A stretch of DNA of 38,580 bases from JAAYHV01 sp964400515. Lineage in GTDB: Bacteria > Bacillota > Clostridia > Peptostreptococcales > Anaerovoracaceae. Below, piece by piece: positions 1-7,420 of this stretch. Numbering within the stretch: position 1 is the stretch's first letter; every line of letters starts with the position of its first letter. The stretch lies in assembly GCA_964400515.1 (NCBI GenBank), contig CAYNTJ010000013.1, positions 1-38,580 on the forward strand, in the 5' to 3' direction. Below the pieces are notes generated by a model, which saw nothing but the letters and a program-made list of their open reading frames with translations, was not told where the DNA came from and did no database searches. Made by a program: the position numbers and the translations under genes.

Positions 1-58
1 TCCAGAAAGGAAAATGTATAATGAATTTCCCTATAATTTCATTATACAAGGTGATAAT

Positions 59-571
59 ATGAGAAAAGCATTAATAACCACTGAAAGACTTAATATTTAT
101 GAAGCAGTGCCTAAGGAAATTGATGGCATAATAGAGATTGAAAAGCATCCAGAGATCAGGGACTTTATTTGGATAGGTACTCATGAGGAACATCTGTCTG
201 AGATAAACGATCCTAACCATTTGCTTTTATTATTTTTTGATAAAGATGAGGTTAAAGGCTACGCCCTTATAAGGCTTGACTTTAAATCAAATATATTTGA
301 GATAAGAAGAATTGCCATAACTGAAAGGGGAAACGGCTATGGAAAAGAAGCCATGGAAGGCCTAATTGATTATGCCTTTAATGAGACAAATACTAACAGA
401 TTATGGCTGGATGTATACCCGGATAATAAAATCGGAATTAAGCTATATGAAAGCCTGGGGATGCATAAGGATGGCGTTTTAAGACAGAATTATAAAGCTG
501 ATAGAGGTTATCTCGATCAGATAATATATTCCGTCTTAAGGAGCGAATATGAGGCAAATAAAGGTATATGA
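59..571 (+). CDS. GNAT family N-acetyltransferase
   Basis: Predicted cytoplasmic acetyltransferase of the GNAT fold, which moves an acetyl group from acetyl-CoA to an amine; the substrate cannot be read from sequence. The protein is 170 residues. It opens with the TTERL motif typical of RimJ/RimL-like members, and the acetyl-CoA loop region reads RGNGYGKEAM, followed by LWLDVYPDNKIGIKLYESLG, the usual C-terminal half of the family. I chose ATG 59 because AAGGTGAT lies just upstream and family members begin a few residues before TERL. An in-frame ATG at 14 with a weaker AGAAAGG is an alternative that adds 15 residues. The stop overlaps the start of the next gene (ATGA), so the two are probably co-transcribed. 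The promoter lies outside the window. Confidence 0.85.
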   Translation: MRKALITTERLNIYEAVPKEIDGIIEIEKHPEIRDFIWIGTHEEHLSEINDPNHLLLLFFDKDEVKGYALIRLDFKSNIFEIRRIAITERGNGYGKEAMEGLIDYAFNETNTNRLWLDVYPDNKIGIKLYESLGMHKDGVLRQNYKADRGYLDQIIYSVLRSEYEANKGI

Positions 572-1098
572 AATTAAGGGTATTACTGATTTTTCTAATA
601 GCATTAGTACTTACTTCATGTGGCAATGACAAAGCGGTTTTACATGGTCCCTATTTAGTAGAACACGTTAGGGACGGGGATACCATTGAGGTGGTTATGG
701 AAGAATTACCTACCGGGGATGATGATATTTCCTATGAAATAGAATCACAAACGTATGTTGTGCCTGTAAGAATGATAGGCATAAATTGTGAGGAGTCGGT
801 TTGTGATGATTATAGCAGGAACACTGAGTTTGGCAAATATGCGTCGGATAATACAAAGGCTATTTTGGAGAGTAAATCTGTTTATCTTGAGTATGATGAA
901 GATATGTTAGATAAATACGGAAGGTTACTAGCCTATATATATTATGAAAATGATGGGGAATTAATCATGATTAATTCCGAGCTTTTGGAAACAGGCATGG
1001 CAGAAGTTATGACTGTTTCTCCCAATGATAAATACGAAAAAAAGTTTAATAAGCTTGAAGAGAAAGCAATGAATATGGACCTGGGAATGTGGCGATAA
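568..1098 (+). CDS. Thermonuclease-family (SNase-like) lipoprotein
   Basis: Probable exported, membrane-anchored nuclease of the staphylococcal nuclease fold, 176 residues. The N-terminus is a lipoprotein signal: a Lys/Arg start, a hydrophobic stretch, then lipobox LTSC with Cys18 as the lipidated residue. The nuclease domain follows, with RDGDTIEV (Ca-binding Asp region), VRMIGINCEES and DKYGRLLAYIY. The Arg/Glu/Arg catalytic set of staphylococcal nuclease (R35, E43, R87 there) maps to the Arg of VRMIG, the Glu of NCEES and the Arg of KYGR, so all three appear present. The gene starts in the overlap ATGA with the acetyltransferase, which suggests translational coupling. It ends just before the SRP RNA promoter. 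Its role may be scavenging of extracellular nucleic acid, an inference from the family only. Confidence 0.88.
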   Translation: MKLRVLLIFLIALVLTSCGNDKAVLHGPYLVEHVRDGDTIEVVMEELPTGDDDISYEIESQTYVVPVRMIGINCEESVCDDYSRNTEFGKYASDNTKAILESKSVYLEYDEDMLDKYGRLLAYIYYENDGELIMINSELLETGMAEVMTVSPNDKYEKKFNKLEEKAMNMDLGMWR

Positions 1099-1102
1099 TT
1101 CC

Positions 1103-1131
1103 TTGACTTATGGGTGAATATTTAATATAAT
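1103..1131 (+). promoter_or_regulatory. Sigma-A promoter of the SRP RNA / dnaX operon
   Basis: TTGACT at 1103-1108, a 17-base spacer and TATAAT at 1126-1131. The expected transcription start, about 7-8 bases after the -10, falls at 1138-1140, exactly where the SRP RNA closing helix begins. This supports both calls. Confidence 0.85.
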
Positions 1132-1138
1132 CTATTAG

Positions 1139-1287
1139 ACGCCCTTAAGTGGCTCCGCTGTTAGGTTGGGGTCCTGCGCAATGGGATGCCGTGAACCTTG
1201 TCAGGTCCGAGAGGAAGCAGCAATAAGCGGATTTTTCCATGTGCCGCAGATAAGCCTTTTCCTACTAGCGGCGCCACTTAAGGGCGT
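1139..1287 (+). ncRNA. ffs: Signal recognition particle RNA, small bacterial type
   Basis: RNA scaffold that binds Ffh for co-translational protein targeting. The diagnostic domain IV is at 1188-1230: GTGAACCTTGTCAGG, then TCC-GAGA-GGA and AGCAGCA, with the apical GNRA loop and the asymmetric internal loop of all SRP RNAs. The ends form a near-perfect helix: 1139-1153 pairs with 1273-1287. Length is about 149 bases, so it lacks an obvious Alu domain and resembles the short type more than the roughly 270-base Bacillus form. The loop is GAGA instead of the more common GGAA. Its position directly upstream of dnaX is conserved in Firmicutes. Exact ends are inferred from the helix and the promoter. 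Confidence 0.93.
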
Positions 1288-1312
1288 GTTTATATACTTG
1301 AAAGGAGCTAGC

Positions 1313-2797
1313 ATGTATTTAGCACTATACAGATCAGAAAGGCCGGAAGTGTTTGAAGAAATACTGGGGCAAGAACACATAGTTAAAATACTAAAAAACC
1401 AAATAAAAAATGGTACCGTGGGACAAGCTTATTTATTCACAGGGACCAGGGGAACAGGTAAAACCTCTACCGCCAGAATATTAGCGAAAGCCCTTAACTG
1501 TACAAGTGATAATAAACCATGTGGGACCTGCGAAAACTGTTTAGCTATTAAAGATGGCAAGTTTTTAGATGTGATAGAGTTGGATGCCGCATCAAATAAC
1601 GGGGTTGAGGACATCAGAAGATTAAGGGAAACTGTAAATTATCCCCCTACGGTGGGTGATAAAAAGGTATATATAATCGATGAGGTTCATATGCTGTCCA
1701 CCGGAGCAGAGAATGCCCTTCTAAAGACGCTGGAAGAACCGCCTGAAAACGTAGTCTTTATACTGGCAACCACAGACCCCCAAAAGGTCAGTGCCACCAT
1801 TAGGTCAAGATGTGTTACCATGAACTTTAAAAGAGTATCTGAAAACCATTTGATTGAGGGCATGAAGAGAATATGCGAGAAAAGAAATAAAGAAATAACA
1901 AAGGATGCACTGAGCTTGCTGGCGATAAATGCGGATGGTTCTGTTAGGGACTGCCTAAGTCTTTTGGAACAGTGTATAACAGCATCAGATGATGTGATTG
2001 ACAGGGATTTGGTATTGGAATATTTGGGTACCGCAGGAGATTCTTTTTTTATAAACCTTACGGATGCCATTATTGATGGTAAGGTGGATGAAGCACTGAT
2101 TTTATTAGATAAGATAATAAGAGAAGGAAAAGATACAAAACAGATAATTAAGGATTTATTGGGACATTACAGGAATCTGTTGATTGCAAAATTTGTAGAG
2201 AATGCAGAGGATCTGATTAATATGTCCAGTGAAAATCTTGATGATATAAGGAAACAAAGCGAAAGAATAAAACTGGCTGAAATTAACCAAGGAATAGTGC
2301 TTTTGTCGGATATGGTAAATAAAAGCAGATATTCCACACAGCCCAGAATACTTTTGGAAACTGCAGTAATTAACATGATGACCTACGAAGAGGTTCCAAT
2401 GGTCACAAAGGTTTCGAAACCTAAGAAAAAGATAGAAAACACTAATGAAGAAAAAACAATAGAAACAAAGAGTGATGATAGTTTGGAAAAGCTGTGGGAC
2501 AAGATTGTGGATGTGGCTTCGAAGGAAAGCGGTAGCTTTAGGACTCTGGTGGGCAGAAGCTGTAAATTGGTGGAGCTTAACGAAAAAGAGTTGAAGGTTC
2601 TTGTGATAAACAGCAACAGAATAGGCTATGTGGAAAAGGACAGGCCCATAATCAAAAAAGCGGCGGAGGAAGTTCTGGATAGGAAAGTCAACATAATAAT
2701 AATTAAGGATGATAAGGAAAAAATCAATATTAATGAGGCGGAAAGTATAGCTGAAGCCTTTAGGAATAATCTGAATATTGATTTGGCCATAAAATAA
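1313..2797 (+). CDS. dnaX: DNA polymerase III subunit gamma/tau
   Basis: Clamp-loader ATPase that loads the beta sliding clamp and organises the replisome. The protein is 494 residues. It has Walker A GTRGTGKT at residues 44-51, zinc-binding Cys63, Cys70, Cys73 and Cys76, Walker B IIDEVHML at 121-128, and the sensor region LATTDPQKVSATIRSRC. A Lys/Glu-rich linker near residue 375 separates the ATPase and collar domains from a short C-terminal domain. ATG 1313 has AAAGGAGC at 1301-1308, and the protein begins MYLALYRSERP as in the family. A longer reading frame from 1166 runs through the SRP RNA and is spurious. The gene is followed by ybaB and recR, the classical Firmicute recombination/replication operon. 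Confidence 0.97.
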   Translation: MYLALYRSERPEVFEEILGQEHIVKILKNQIKNGTVGQAYLFTGTRGTGKTSTARILAKALNCTSDNKPCGTCENCLAIKDGKFLDVIELDAASNNGVEDIRRLRETVNYPPTVGDKKVYIIDEVHMLSTGAENALLKTLEEPPENVVFILATTDPQKVSATIRSRCVTMNFKRVSENHLIEGMKRICEKRNKEITKDALSLLAINADGSVRDCLSLLEQCITASDDVIDRDLVLEYLGTAGDSFFINLTDAIIDGKVDEALILLDKIIREGKDTKQIIKDLLGHYRNLLIAKFVENAEDLINMSSENLDDIRKQSERIKLAEINQGIVLLSDMVNKSRYSTQPRILLETAVINMMTYEEVPMVTKVSKPKKKIENTNEEKTIETKSDDSLEKLWDKIVDVASKESGSFRTLVGRSCKLVELNEKELKVLVINSNRIGYVEKDRPIIKKAAEEVLDRKVNIIIIKDDKEKININEAESIAEAFRNNLNIDLAIK

Positions 2798-2816
2798 AAT
2801 GAAGAGGTGAAATAAA

Positions 2817-3176
2817 ATGGGAAAAGGAATGAGAGCAGGGAAAAAACCCGGAAAGAAAAGTGCCGGCGGCAATATGCAGCAACAGCTAAAGCAGATGCAA
2901 GATATGCAGAGGCAGATGGAATTAATGCAAGCTGAATTGGAAGAAAAAGAGATAACCAGTACCGCAGGCGGCGGTGCGGTTGAGGTCACAATAAACGGTA
3001 AGAGAGAACTTACTAAATTAAATATTGATCCTGAAGTTGTTGATGCTGATGATGTTGAGATGTTGCAGGATTTGATTATTGCCGCAGTAAATGAAGGTAT
3101 AAGACAAATCGATGAAATGTCCAATAACGAAATGTCAAAGCTTACGGGCGGACTGGATTTACCGGGAATGATGTAA
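2817..3176 (+). CDS. YbaB/EbfC family nucleoid-associated protein
   Basis: Small DNA-binding protein of the YbaB/EbfC family, 119 residues, thought to form dimers that bind the nucleoid; its exact role is unsettled. The N-terminus is basic and flexible, with a Gln/Met-rich helix at residues 22-45. It is followed by the family core with TAGGGAVEVTINGKRELTKL and DPEVVDADDVEMLQDLI, then a Gly-rich C-terminus ending LDLPGMM. RBS AGAGGTGA at 2803-2810 precedes ATG 2817. The gene lies 19 bases after dnaX and its stop overlaps the recR start by one base, so dnaX, ybaB and recR form one operon. Confidence 0.95.
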   Translation: MGKGMRAGKKPGKKSAGGNMQQQLKQMQDMQRQMELMQAELEEKEITSTAGGGAVEVTINGKRELTKLNIDPEVVDADDVEMLQDLIIAAVNEGIRQIDEMSNNEMSKLTGGLDLPGMM

Positions 3177-3775
3177 TGAAACAGTACCCAAGATCCCTTA
3201 ATAAATTAATAAATGAACTTTCAAAGCTTCCGGGCATAGGAGGAAAGACGGCTCAGAGGTTGGCATTTTATATACTGTCCCTAGAGGATGCGGAGGCCGA
3301 AGGCTTAGCAAGGTCCATAACAGAAGCAAAATCCAGTCTTCATTATTGTTCTGTTTGCGGTAATATAACCGATATGGATCCGTGCTATATATGCAGTGAT
3401 AAAGCAAGAAGAGAGGATATTGTTTGCGTTGTGGAGAATCCCCAGGATATTATTGCAATGGAAAGAATTAAAGAGTATACGGGTAAATATCATGTGTTAA
3501 ATGGTGTAATTTCACCAATGGACGGAGTAGGACCCGACGATATTAATTTAAAATCATTGATTAAAAGACTTCAGGGGAGTGAGATTAATGAGGTGATAGT
3601 TGCAACAAACCCCAATATAGAGGGGGAAGCAACTGCCATGTATATTGCCAGACTATTAAAGCCTTCGGGAATAAAGGTTACCAGAATTGCCCACGGTATA
3701 CCTGTGGGGGGAGATTTGGAGTATGCCGATGAGATTACTCTGCTTAAGGCAGTGGAAGGCAGAAGGGAGCTCTAA
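3176..3775 (+). CDS. recR: Recombination mediator protein RecR
   Basis: Recombination mediator that, with RecO and RecF, helps load RecA on SSB-coated single-stranded DNA. At 199 residues it has the standard length. An N-terminal helix-hairpin-helix (LPGIGGKTAQRLAF, residues 18-31) is followed by a zinc finger with Cys58, Cys61, Cys70 and Cys73, then a Toprim domain from about residue 81 (VCVVENPQDIIAMER and later ATNPNIEGEATAMYI). The C-terminal PVGGDLEYADEITL is typical. The start overlaps the ybaB stop and the stop overlaps the next gene's ATG, consistent with tight translational coupling. Confidence 0.97.
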   Translation: MKQYPRSLNKLINELSKLPGIGGKTAQRLAFYILSLEDAEAEGLARSITEAKSSLHYCSVCGNITDMDPCYICSDKARREDIVCVVENPQDIIAMERIKEYTGKYHVLNGVISPMDGVGPDDINLKSLIKRLQGSEINEVIVATNPNIEGEATAMYIARLLKPSGIKVTRIAHGIPVGGDLEYADEITLLKAVEGRREL

Positions 3776-4218
3776 TGAACGAAAAGGTGAAAGCGTATGA
3801 ACTGTTTGTAAAGCAATGTGCCACTTTGATGGAGGAAGATATGATTGCCAATATGGCAAATCTGTCGGCGGCCATAAATGAGTTTTTAAACGGAATCAAT
3901 TGGGTAGGCTTTTATATCATGAGAAACGGTGAACTTGTATTAGGACCCTTCCAGGGTAAACCTGCTTGTGTCAGAATAAAAATAGGTGATGGAGTTTGCG
4001 GCAGGGCTGTGGAAAAGAAGAAAACCCTAGTGGTTCCAAATGTACATGAATTTCCCGGTCACATTGCCTGCGACAGCAATACCAATTCAGAAATAGTGGT
4101 GCCCATCGAAAGGGAAGATGATATCATCGGGGTATTGGATATTGACAGTACTGAGCTAAATAGATTCGATGAGATAGATGCCAAATATTTAAAAAGGATT
4201 ACTAACCTTATTAAGTAA
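3775..4218 (+). CDS. msrC: Free methionine-(R)-sulfoxide reductase, GAF domain
   Basis: Single-domain GAF protein of 147 residues matching the fRMsr family (E. coli YebR/MsrC, yeast YKG9), which reduces free methionine-R-sulfoxide using cysteine chemistry and a thioredoxin-type donor. The three conserved cysteines are present: Cys65 (GKPAC), Cys75 (GDGVC) and Cys99 (GHIAC), the last aligning with the catalytic residue. WVGFYIM, the GPFQGKPAC segment and the C-terminal IGVLDIDS are characteristic. It overlaps the recR stop by one base, so it is the last gene of the dnaX operon here; a shared terminator follows. Its presence in a recombination operon suggests convenience rather than a direct link, which is inference. 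Confidence 0.92.
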   Translation: MNEKVKAYELFVKQCATLMEEDMIANMANLSAAINEFLNGINWVGFYIMRNGELVLGPFQGKPACVRIKIGDGVCGRAVEKKKTLVVPNVHEFPGHIACDSNTNSEIVVPIEREDDIIGVLDIDSTELNRFDEIDAKYLKRITNLIK

Positions 4219-4223
4219 GATAA

Positions 4224-4255
4224 AAGCAGTGACAAATCAATGTCACTGCTTATTT
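4224..4255. terminator. Bidirectional rho-independent terminator
   Basis: Stem 4225-4234 (AGCAGTGACA) pairs perfectly with 4241-4250 around a 6-base loop. An A-rich stretch lies on the left and a T-rich stretch on the right, so it can end both the dnaX operon (plus) and the convergent symporter transcript (minus). Confidence 0.88.
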
Positions 4256-4287
4256 ATATAGTATAACCCTTTTAATAATAAACTATT

Positions 4288-5685
4288 TTAGAACCATCCT
4301 AATCCGAAGAATGAATTAATCTGTCCGATTAATACGAAAAGCATCATAACAGGTGCTACATATTTCAGGCAGAACAGATAAAATGCTTTGCTTTTGAATT
4401 CGCTGGATGCAGCAATTTCATCAACCAACAAGTCTTTTCTAATCCATCCAAAGATTACAGCAGTAAGGAATGCACCAAGAGGCATTAAGATACCTTCTGA
4501 CAGTAAATCAAATCCATCTAACCAGCAGAATTTACCGAACCATAGTGGTAAGTAAGTTCCTAAACCATCCAATGCTACCAAAACTCCCTCTACCATAGCT
4601 GCGATACCGATAATCCAAGTGTATTGCTTTCTCTTGTTAACACCTGTAGCTTTTAGGTGCTTGTCAACAGGTATAGACACGATTGCTTCCAATAATGATA
4701 TTGCAGAAGTTATAGCTGCTATAAATACCAATACATAGAATATGAATCCGAATACTGCTCCTGCGCCACCCATACCATTGAATATAGTTTGAAGTGTCAT
4801 GAATAATAATCCGGGACCTGCGCCGTATTCTTGACCTGCTGAAGCTACTGCCGGCATAATAGCTATACCAGCCATTATAGCAATTAGTGTATCTGCTGCC
4901 GGAATTAACATTGCGTTTTTATTAATATCCTGTTCCTTTGGTAGATATGAACCATAAGCTACCATGATACCCATACCAAGAGATAATGTAAAGAACATTT
5001 GTCCACCTGCAGAAGCAAGTACTGTAATCCATCCGGTTCCTTGGAATACTGAGAAATCAGGCTTGAACATGAATGCAAGACCTTCAGCTGCTCCAGGAAG
5101 TGTTACGCTTCTAACAATTATAATAAGTAGCATAAAGAATAATGCAGGCATTGCAACTTTAGTAAACTTTTCAATACCTTTAGTTATTCCTGCTTGTACA
5201 ACCACTAGTGAAAGTACTAGGAATATAATTGTGTAAACACTACTCTCAAATCTGTTTTGGAATAATGCTACGAAGAAATTAACTCCATCTTCACCGGCTA
5301 CACCCCAGCTTGCGCCAAAGATGTCTCCAAAGTTTGCAACAGCATATTTAATACAGTAACCACCAAGTAAGCTGTAGAAACCTATGATTAGGAAAGGAGC
5401 AATGGCACCCATCCAACCAACAACTGCATATTTTTGGCTAATAGCCTTATATGCGCCTACAACACCGGTTCCTGTTTTTCTACCCAATGCCAGTTCTGTA
5501 TTTAACATGATGTAACCTACGAAAATTACCAATGCTAAATAAAGAATCAAGAATGCAAAGCCACCGCCTACACCCATTTTGTAAGGGAAACCCCAAAGGT
5601 TACCCAGACCTACTGCTGAACCTACAGCAGCCATAAGAAAGCCGAAATTACTTCCCCATTGGCCACGATTGTTATCCTTTTCCAT
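4288..5685 (-). CDS. Sodium-dependent amino-acid symporter, NSS/SNF family
   Basis: Integral membrane transporter of 465 residues in the neurotransmitter:sodium symporter family (bacterial relatives LeuT, TnaT, MhsT), which couples Na+ influx to uptake of an amino acid. The N-terminal signature is clear: SAVGLGNLWGFPYKMGVGGG forms the Na+ and substrate site in TM1, and the rest is a series of hydrophobic helices, about 11-12. Start ATG at 5685 is preceded by GGAGG (complement of 5691-5695). The reading frame extends upstream to 5772 but that part lacks an RBS and includes the promoter. Codons are less biased to ATA/AGG than neighbours, consistent with high expression. Substrate is not readable; aromatic or branched amino acids are usual for the family. 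Confidence 0.93.
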   Translation of the reverse strand: MEKDNNRGQWGSNFGFLMAAVGSAVGLGNLWGFPYKMGVGGGFAFLILYLALVIFVGYIMLNTELALGRKTGTGVVGAYKAISQKYAVVGWMGAIAPFLIIGFYSLLGGYCIKYAVANFGDIFGASWGVAGEDGVNFFVALFQNRFESSVYTIIFLVLSLVVVQAGITKGIEKFTKVAMPALFFMLLIIIVRSVTLPGAAEGLAFMFKPDFSVFQGTGWITVLASAGGQMFFTLSLGMGIMVAYGSYLPKEQDINKNAMLIPAADTLIAIMAGIAIMPAVASAGQEYGAGPGLLFMTLQTIFNGMGGAGAVFGFIFYVLVFIAAITSAISLLEAIVSIPVDKHLKATGVNKRKQYTWIIGIAAMVEGVLVALDGLGTYLPLWFGKFCWLDGFDLLSEGILMPLGAFLTAVIFGWIRKDLLVDEIAASSEFKSKAFYLFCLKYVAPVMMLFVLIGQINSFFGLGWF

Positions 5686-5743
5686 AAAAACCTCCATAAA
5701 TGTATAAATGAAATAATTGCATAGTTTTACAACTAATGGAGTT

Positions 5744-5772
5744 ATTATAGCACCCGGGGCGTATACTGTCAA
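5744..5772 (-). promoter_or_regulatory. Perfect-consensus sigma-A promoter for the symporter gene
   Basis: On the minus strand TTGACA (complement of 5767-5772), an exact 17-base spacer and TATAAT (complement of 5744-5749). This is the full consensus and predicts strong expression. The leader before the start codon is roughly 50 bases. Confidence 0.9.
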
Positions 5773-5884
5773 TAAAAATAAAAAAAATTTTAAATTATTG
5801 TGTTAAATAACAAATATAGTCTTATGTGTGTTTTATTTTTGCAGTAGCTACATATTATTCACAAGGTCTTCAATTAACATTTGC

Positions 5885-5912
5885 TTGTAATATTCCATTG
5901 AAATGATATAAT
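5885..5912 (+). promoter_or_regulatory. Probable promoter for the YbaK-like gene
   Basis: TTGTAA at 5885-5890, 16-base spacer, TATAAT at 5907-5912, about 40 bases before the coding start. The -10 is perfect and the -35 moderate. Confidence 0.6.
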
Positions 5913-5952
5913 TACTATGAATTATGTTAAATATATATAATAGGTAGGAATT

Positions 5953-6420
5953 ATGTCAATAGAATTGGTAAGAGAGCATTTTAAAGAATACGGAATAGAA
6001 AACAGAATAATGGAATTTGATGTTTCCAGTGCAACAGTGGAATTAGCGGCAAAAGCATTAAATGTTTACGGCGGAAGAATTTGTAAAACCTTATCCTTTT
6101 CAGATGATAATGGATGCATTTTAATTCAAACAGCTGGAGATGCAAGGATAGATAATAAAAAATTTAAAGAAGAATTCGGTAAAAAGGCTAAAATGCTTAA
6201 GCCGGAAGAGGTTTTGGAATTTACGGGACATGAAATCGGAGGAGTCTGTGCCTTTGGCATTGATAATGATGAAGTTAAGATATATTGTGATGAATCTTTG
6301 AAAAGATTCGAAACGGTTTTCCCCGCCTGTGGGAGCGCAAGCAGCGCCGTTGAATTCAGTTGCGAAGAGTTATATAAGTATTCAAATTCGTTAAAATGGA
6401 TAGATGTTTGTAAGCTTTAG
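5953..6420 (+). CDS. YbaK/EbsC-type aminoacyl-tRNA deacylase
   Basis: Cytoplasmic trans-editing protein of the YbaK/ProRS-INS superfamily, 155 residues, which hydrolyses mischarged aminoacyl-tRNA (Cys-tRNA-Pro in the best known member). Family features are the Lys of RICKTLSF, the GHEIGGVCAFG loop and VFPACGSASSAVEFS near the C-terminus. Which tRNA it proofreads here is unknown, since YbaK, ProXp-ala and related forms share this fold. ATG 5953 has the purine-rich TAGGTAGGA upstream. It is 8 bases upstream of a YitT-family gene, so the two probably form an operon. Confidence 0.9.
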   Translation: MSIELVREHFKEYGIENRIMEFDVSSATVELAAKALNVYGGRICKTLSFSDDNGCILIQTAGDARIDNKKFKEEFGKKAKMLKPEEVLEFTGHEIGGVCAFGIDNDEVKIYCDESLKRFETVFPACGSASSAVEFSCEELYKYSNSLKWIDVCKL

Positions 6421-6428
6421 GTGATATC

Positions 6429-7304
6429 ATGGAATTTATAGAAACCAATAATGGTATGAAAAAAGAGCTTTTCAGAGTTGCGGTACTTACGGCGGGAGCC
6501 CTGATATATGCATTCAATATTAACAGCTTCGTCACCACCGGAGGGCTTTATCCCGGGGGATTTGCCGGAATAAGTATACTTATTCAAAGGGTTGCTAAAA
6601 TGTTTTTTCATTTATCTATCCCATATACGGCCATATATGTTCCCATCAATATTATTCCGGTTTGGATCGGGTTAAAATACATAGGTAAAAAATTTACCCT
6701 GTATTCCCTTTATTTCATAGTGGCTACAAGCCTTTTGATCGATGTTTTTCCGATTATAACTTTAACATATGATGTTTTGTTAATAAGTATTTTTGGCGGA
6801 ATCCTAAACGGTATATCCATAGGTCTTTGCTTGATTGTTGGTGCAAGCGGCGGTGGTAGTGATTTCATATCCATATATATGTCCGAGAAAAAGGGAATAG
6901 ATGTATGGAACTACATACTTTTTGCAAACATTGTTATCCTTATAATAGCCGGTATTTTGTTCGGATTGGATAAAGCCATGTACTCAATACTTTTTCAGTA
7001 TGCCACCACCCAGCTGATACAGACCCTATATAAAAGACAACAGAAACAGACCTTTTTAATCATTACCGATAAACCAAATGATGTTTATGAAAAAATAATA
7101 GACCTTACAAATCACGATGCCACACTGTTTAAAGGACAGGGACTATACAAGGGGAAAGAGAGAAATATGCTTTATTCCGTTGTTTCTTCAGATGAATCGG
7201 ATAAGCTTTTAAAGGCTATTAAAGAAACCGATGAAAACGCATTTGTAAACGTTATCGCAACCAAGTATCTTGGTGGTAGATTTTACAGAAAACCTAAAGA
7301 ATAG
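6429..7304 (+). CDS. YitT family membrane protein (DUF161/DUF2179)
   Basis: Membrane protein of 291 residues with the YitT layout: about five hydrophobic segments in residues 12-205, containing FVTTGGLYPGGFAGI and the Gly/Ser-rich VGASGGGSDFIS, followed by a soluble DUF2179 domain at about 215-285. Members are widespread in Firmicutes and their transport function is unproven. ATG 6429 is preceded by AGGTGAT with good spacing, 8 bases after the previous stop. The gene is closed by a terminator at 7311-7342, which makes it the last gene of its unit. Confidence 0.93.
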   Translation: MEFIETNNGMKKELFRVAVLTAGALIYAFNINSFVTTGGLYPGGFAGISILIQRVAKMFFHLSIPYTAIYVPINIIPVWIGLKYIGKKFTLYSLYFIVATSLLIDVFPIITLTYDVLLISIFGGILNGISIGLCLIVGASGGGSDFISIYMSEKKGIDVWNYILFANIVILIIAGILFGLDKAMYSILFQYATTQLIQTLYKRQQKQTFLIITDKPNDVYEKIIDLTNHDATLFKGQGLYKGKERNMLYSVVSSDESDKLLKAIKETDENAFVNVIATKYLGGRFYRKPKE

Positions 7305-7310
7305 CAGACT

Positions 7311-7342
7311 AACCGGGGTATTATTAAAAACCTCGGTTTTTA
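7311..7342 (+). terminator. Rho-independent terminator after the YitT gene
   Basis: AACCGGGG (7311-7318) pairs with CCTCGGTT (7331-7338, one G-T wobble) and runs into a T-rich tail. The loop of about 12 bases is long but the T-run is clear. Confidence 0.75.
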
Positions 7343-7354
7343 ATTAAGTAATGG

Positions 7355-7382
7355 TTGAAATTATATATAATTATAGTATAAT
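7355..7382 (+). promoter_or_regulatory. Sigma-A promoter of uvrBA
   Basis: TTGAAA at 7355-7360, a 16-base spacer and TATAAT at 7377-7382, directly upstream of an SOS box and 38 bases before the uvrB start. Confidence 0.82.
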
Positions 7383-7392
7383 ATGGATTAAA

Positions 7393-7404
7393 GAACAAAT
7401 GTTC
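7393..7404 (+). promoter_or_regulatory. LexA (SOS) box in the uvrB leader
   Basis: GAACAAATGTTC matches the Gram-positive LexA/DinR operator core GAAC-N4-GTTC exactly. It starts 11 bases after the -10 hexamer, covering the transcription start region, so bound LexA would block initiation. Damage-inducible control of uvrB and uvrA is the expected consequence. Confidence 0.88.
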
Positions 7405-7420
7405 ACATGGGAAGGTGCTT

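Noticed and set aside
1166..1312. A 49-residue N-terminal extension of DnaX
   Set aside because: It runs through the SRP RNA, has no RBS, and the true start at 1313 has AAAGGAGC and the family N-terminus.
2441..2475. Possible programmed frameshift in dnaX making a shorter gamma product: a run of six A at 2451-2456 in the linker, with stops soon after in both other frames
   Set aside because: The run is short, does not form the in-frame A AAA AAG-type heptamer, and no stimulatory hairpin or SD is evident. Tau-only expression is the simpler reading.
2156..3124. Long antisense frame of 322 residues opposite dnaX and ybaB
   Set aside because: No RBS or family resemblance; low-complexity Ser/Cys/Phe/Ile composition typical of a reverse-strand shadow of real genes.
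5686..5772. 29-residue N-terminal extension of the symporter
   Set aside because: It spans the -10 and -35 hexamers of the gene's own promoter; the GGAGG points to the start at 5685.
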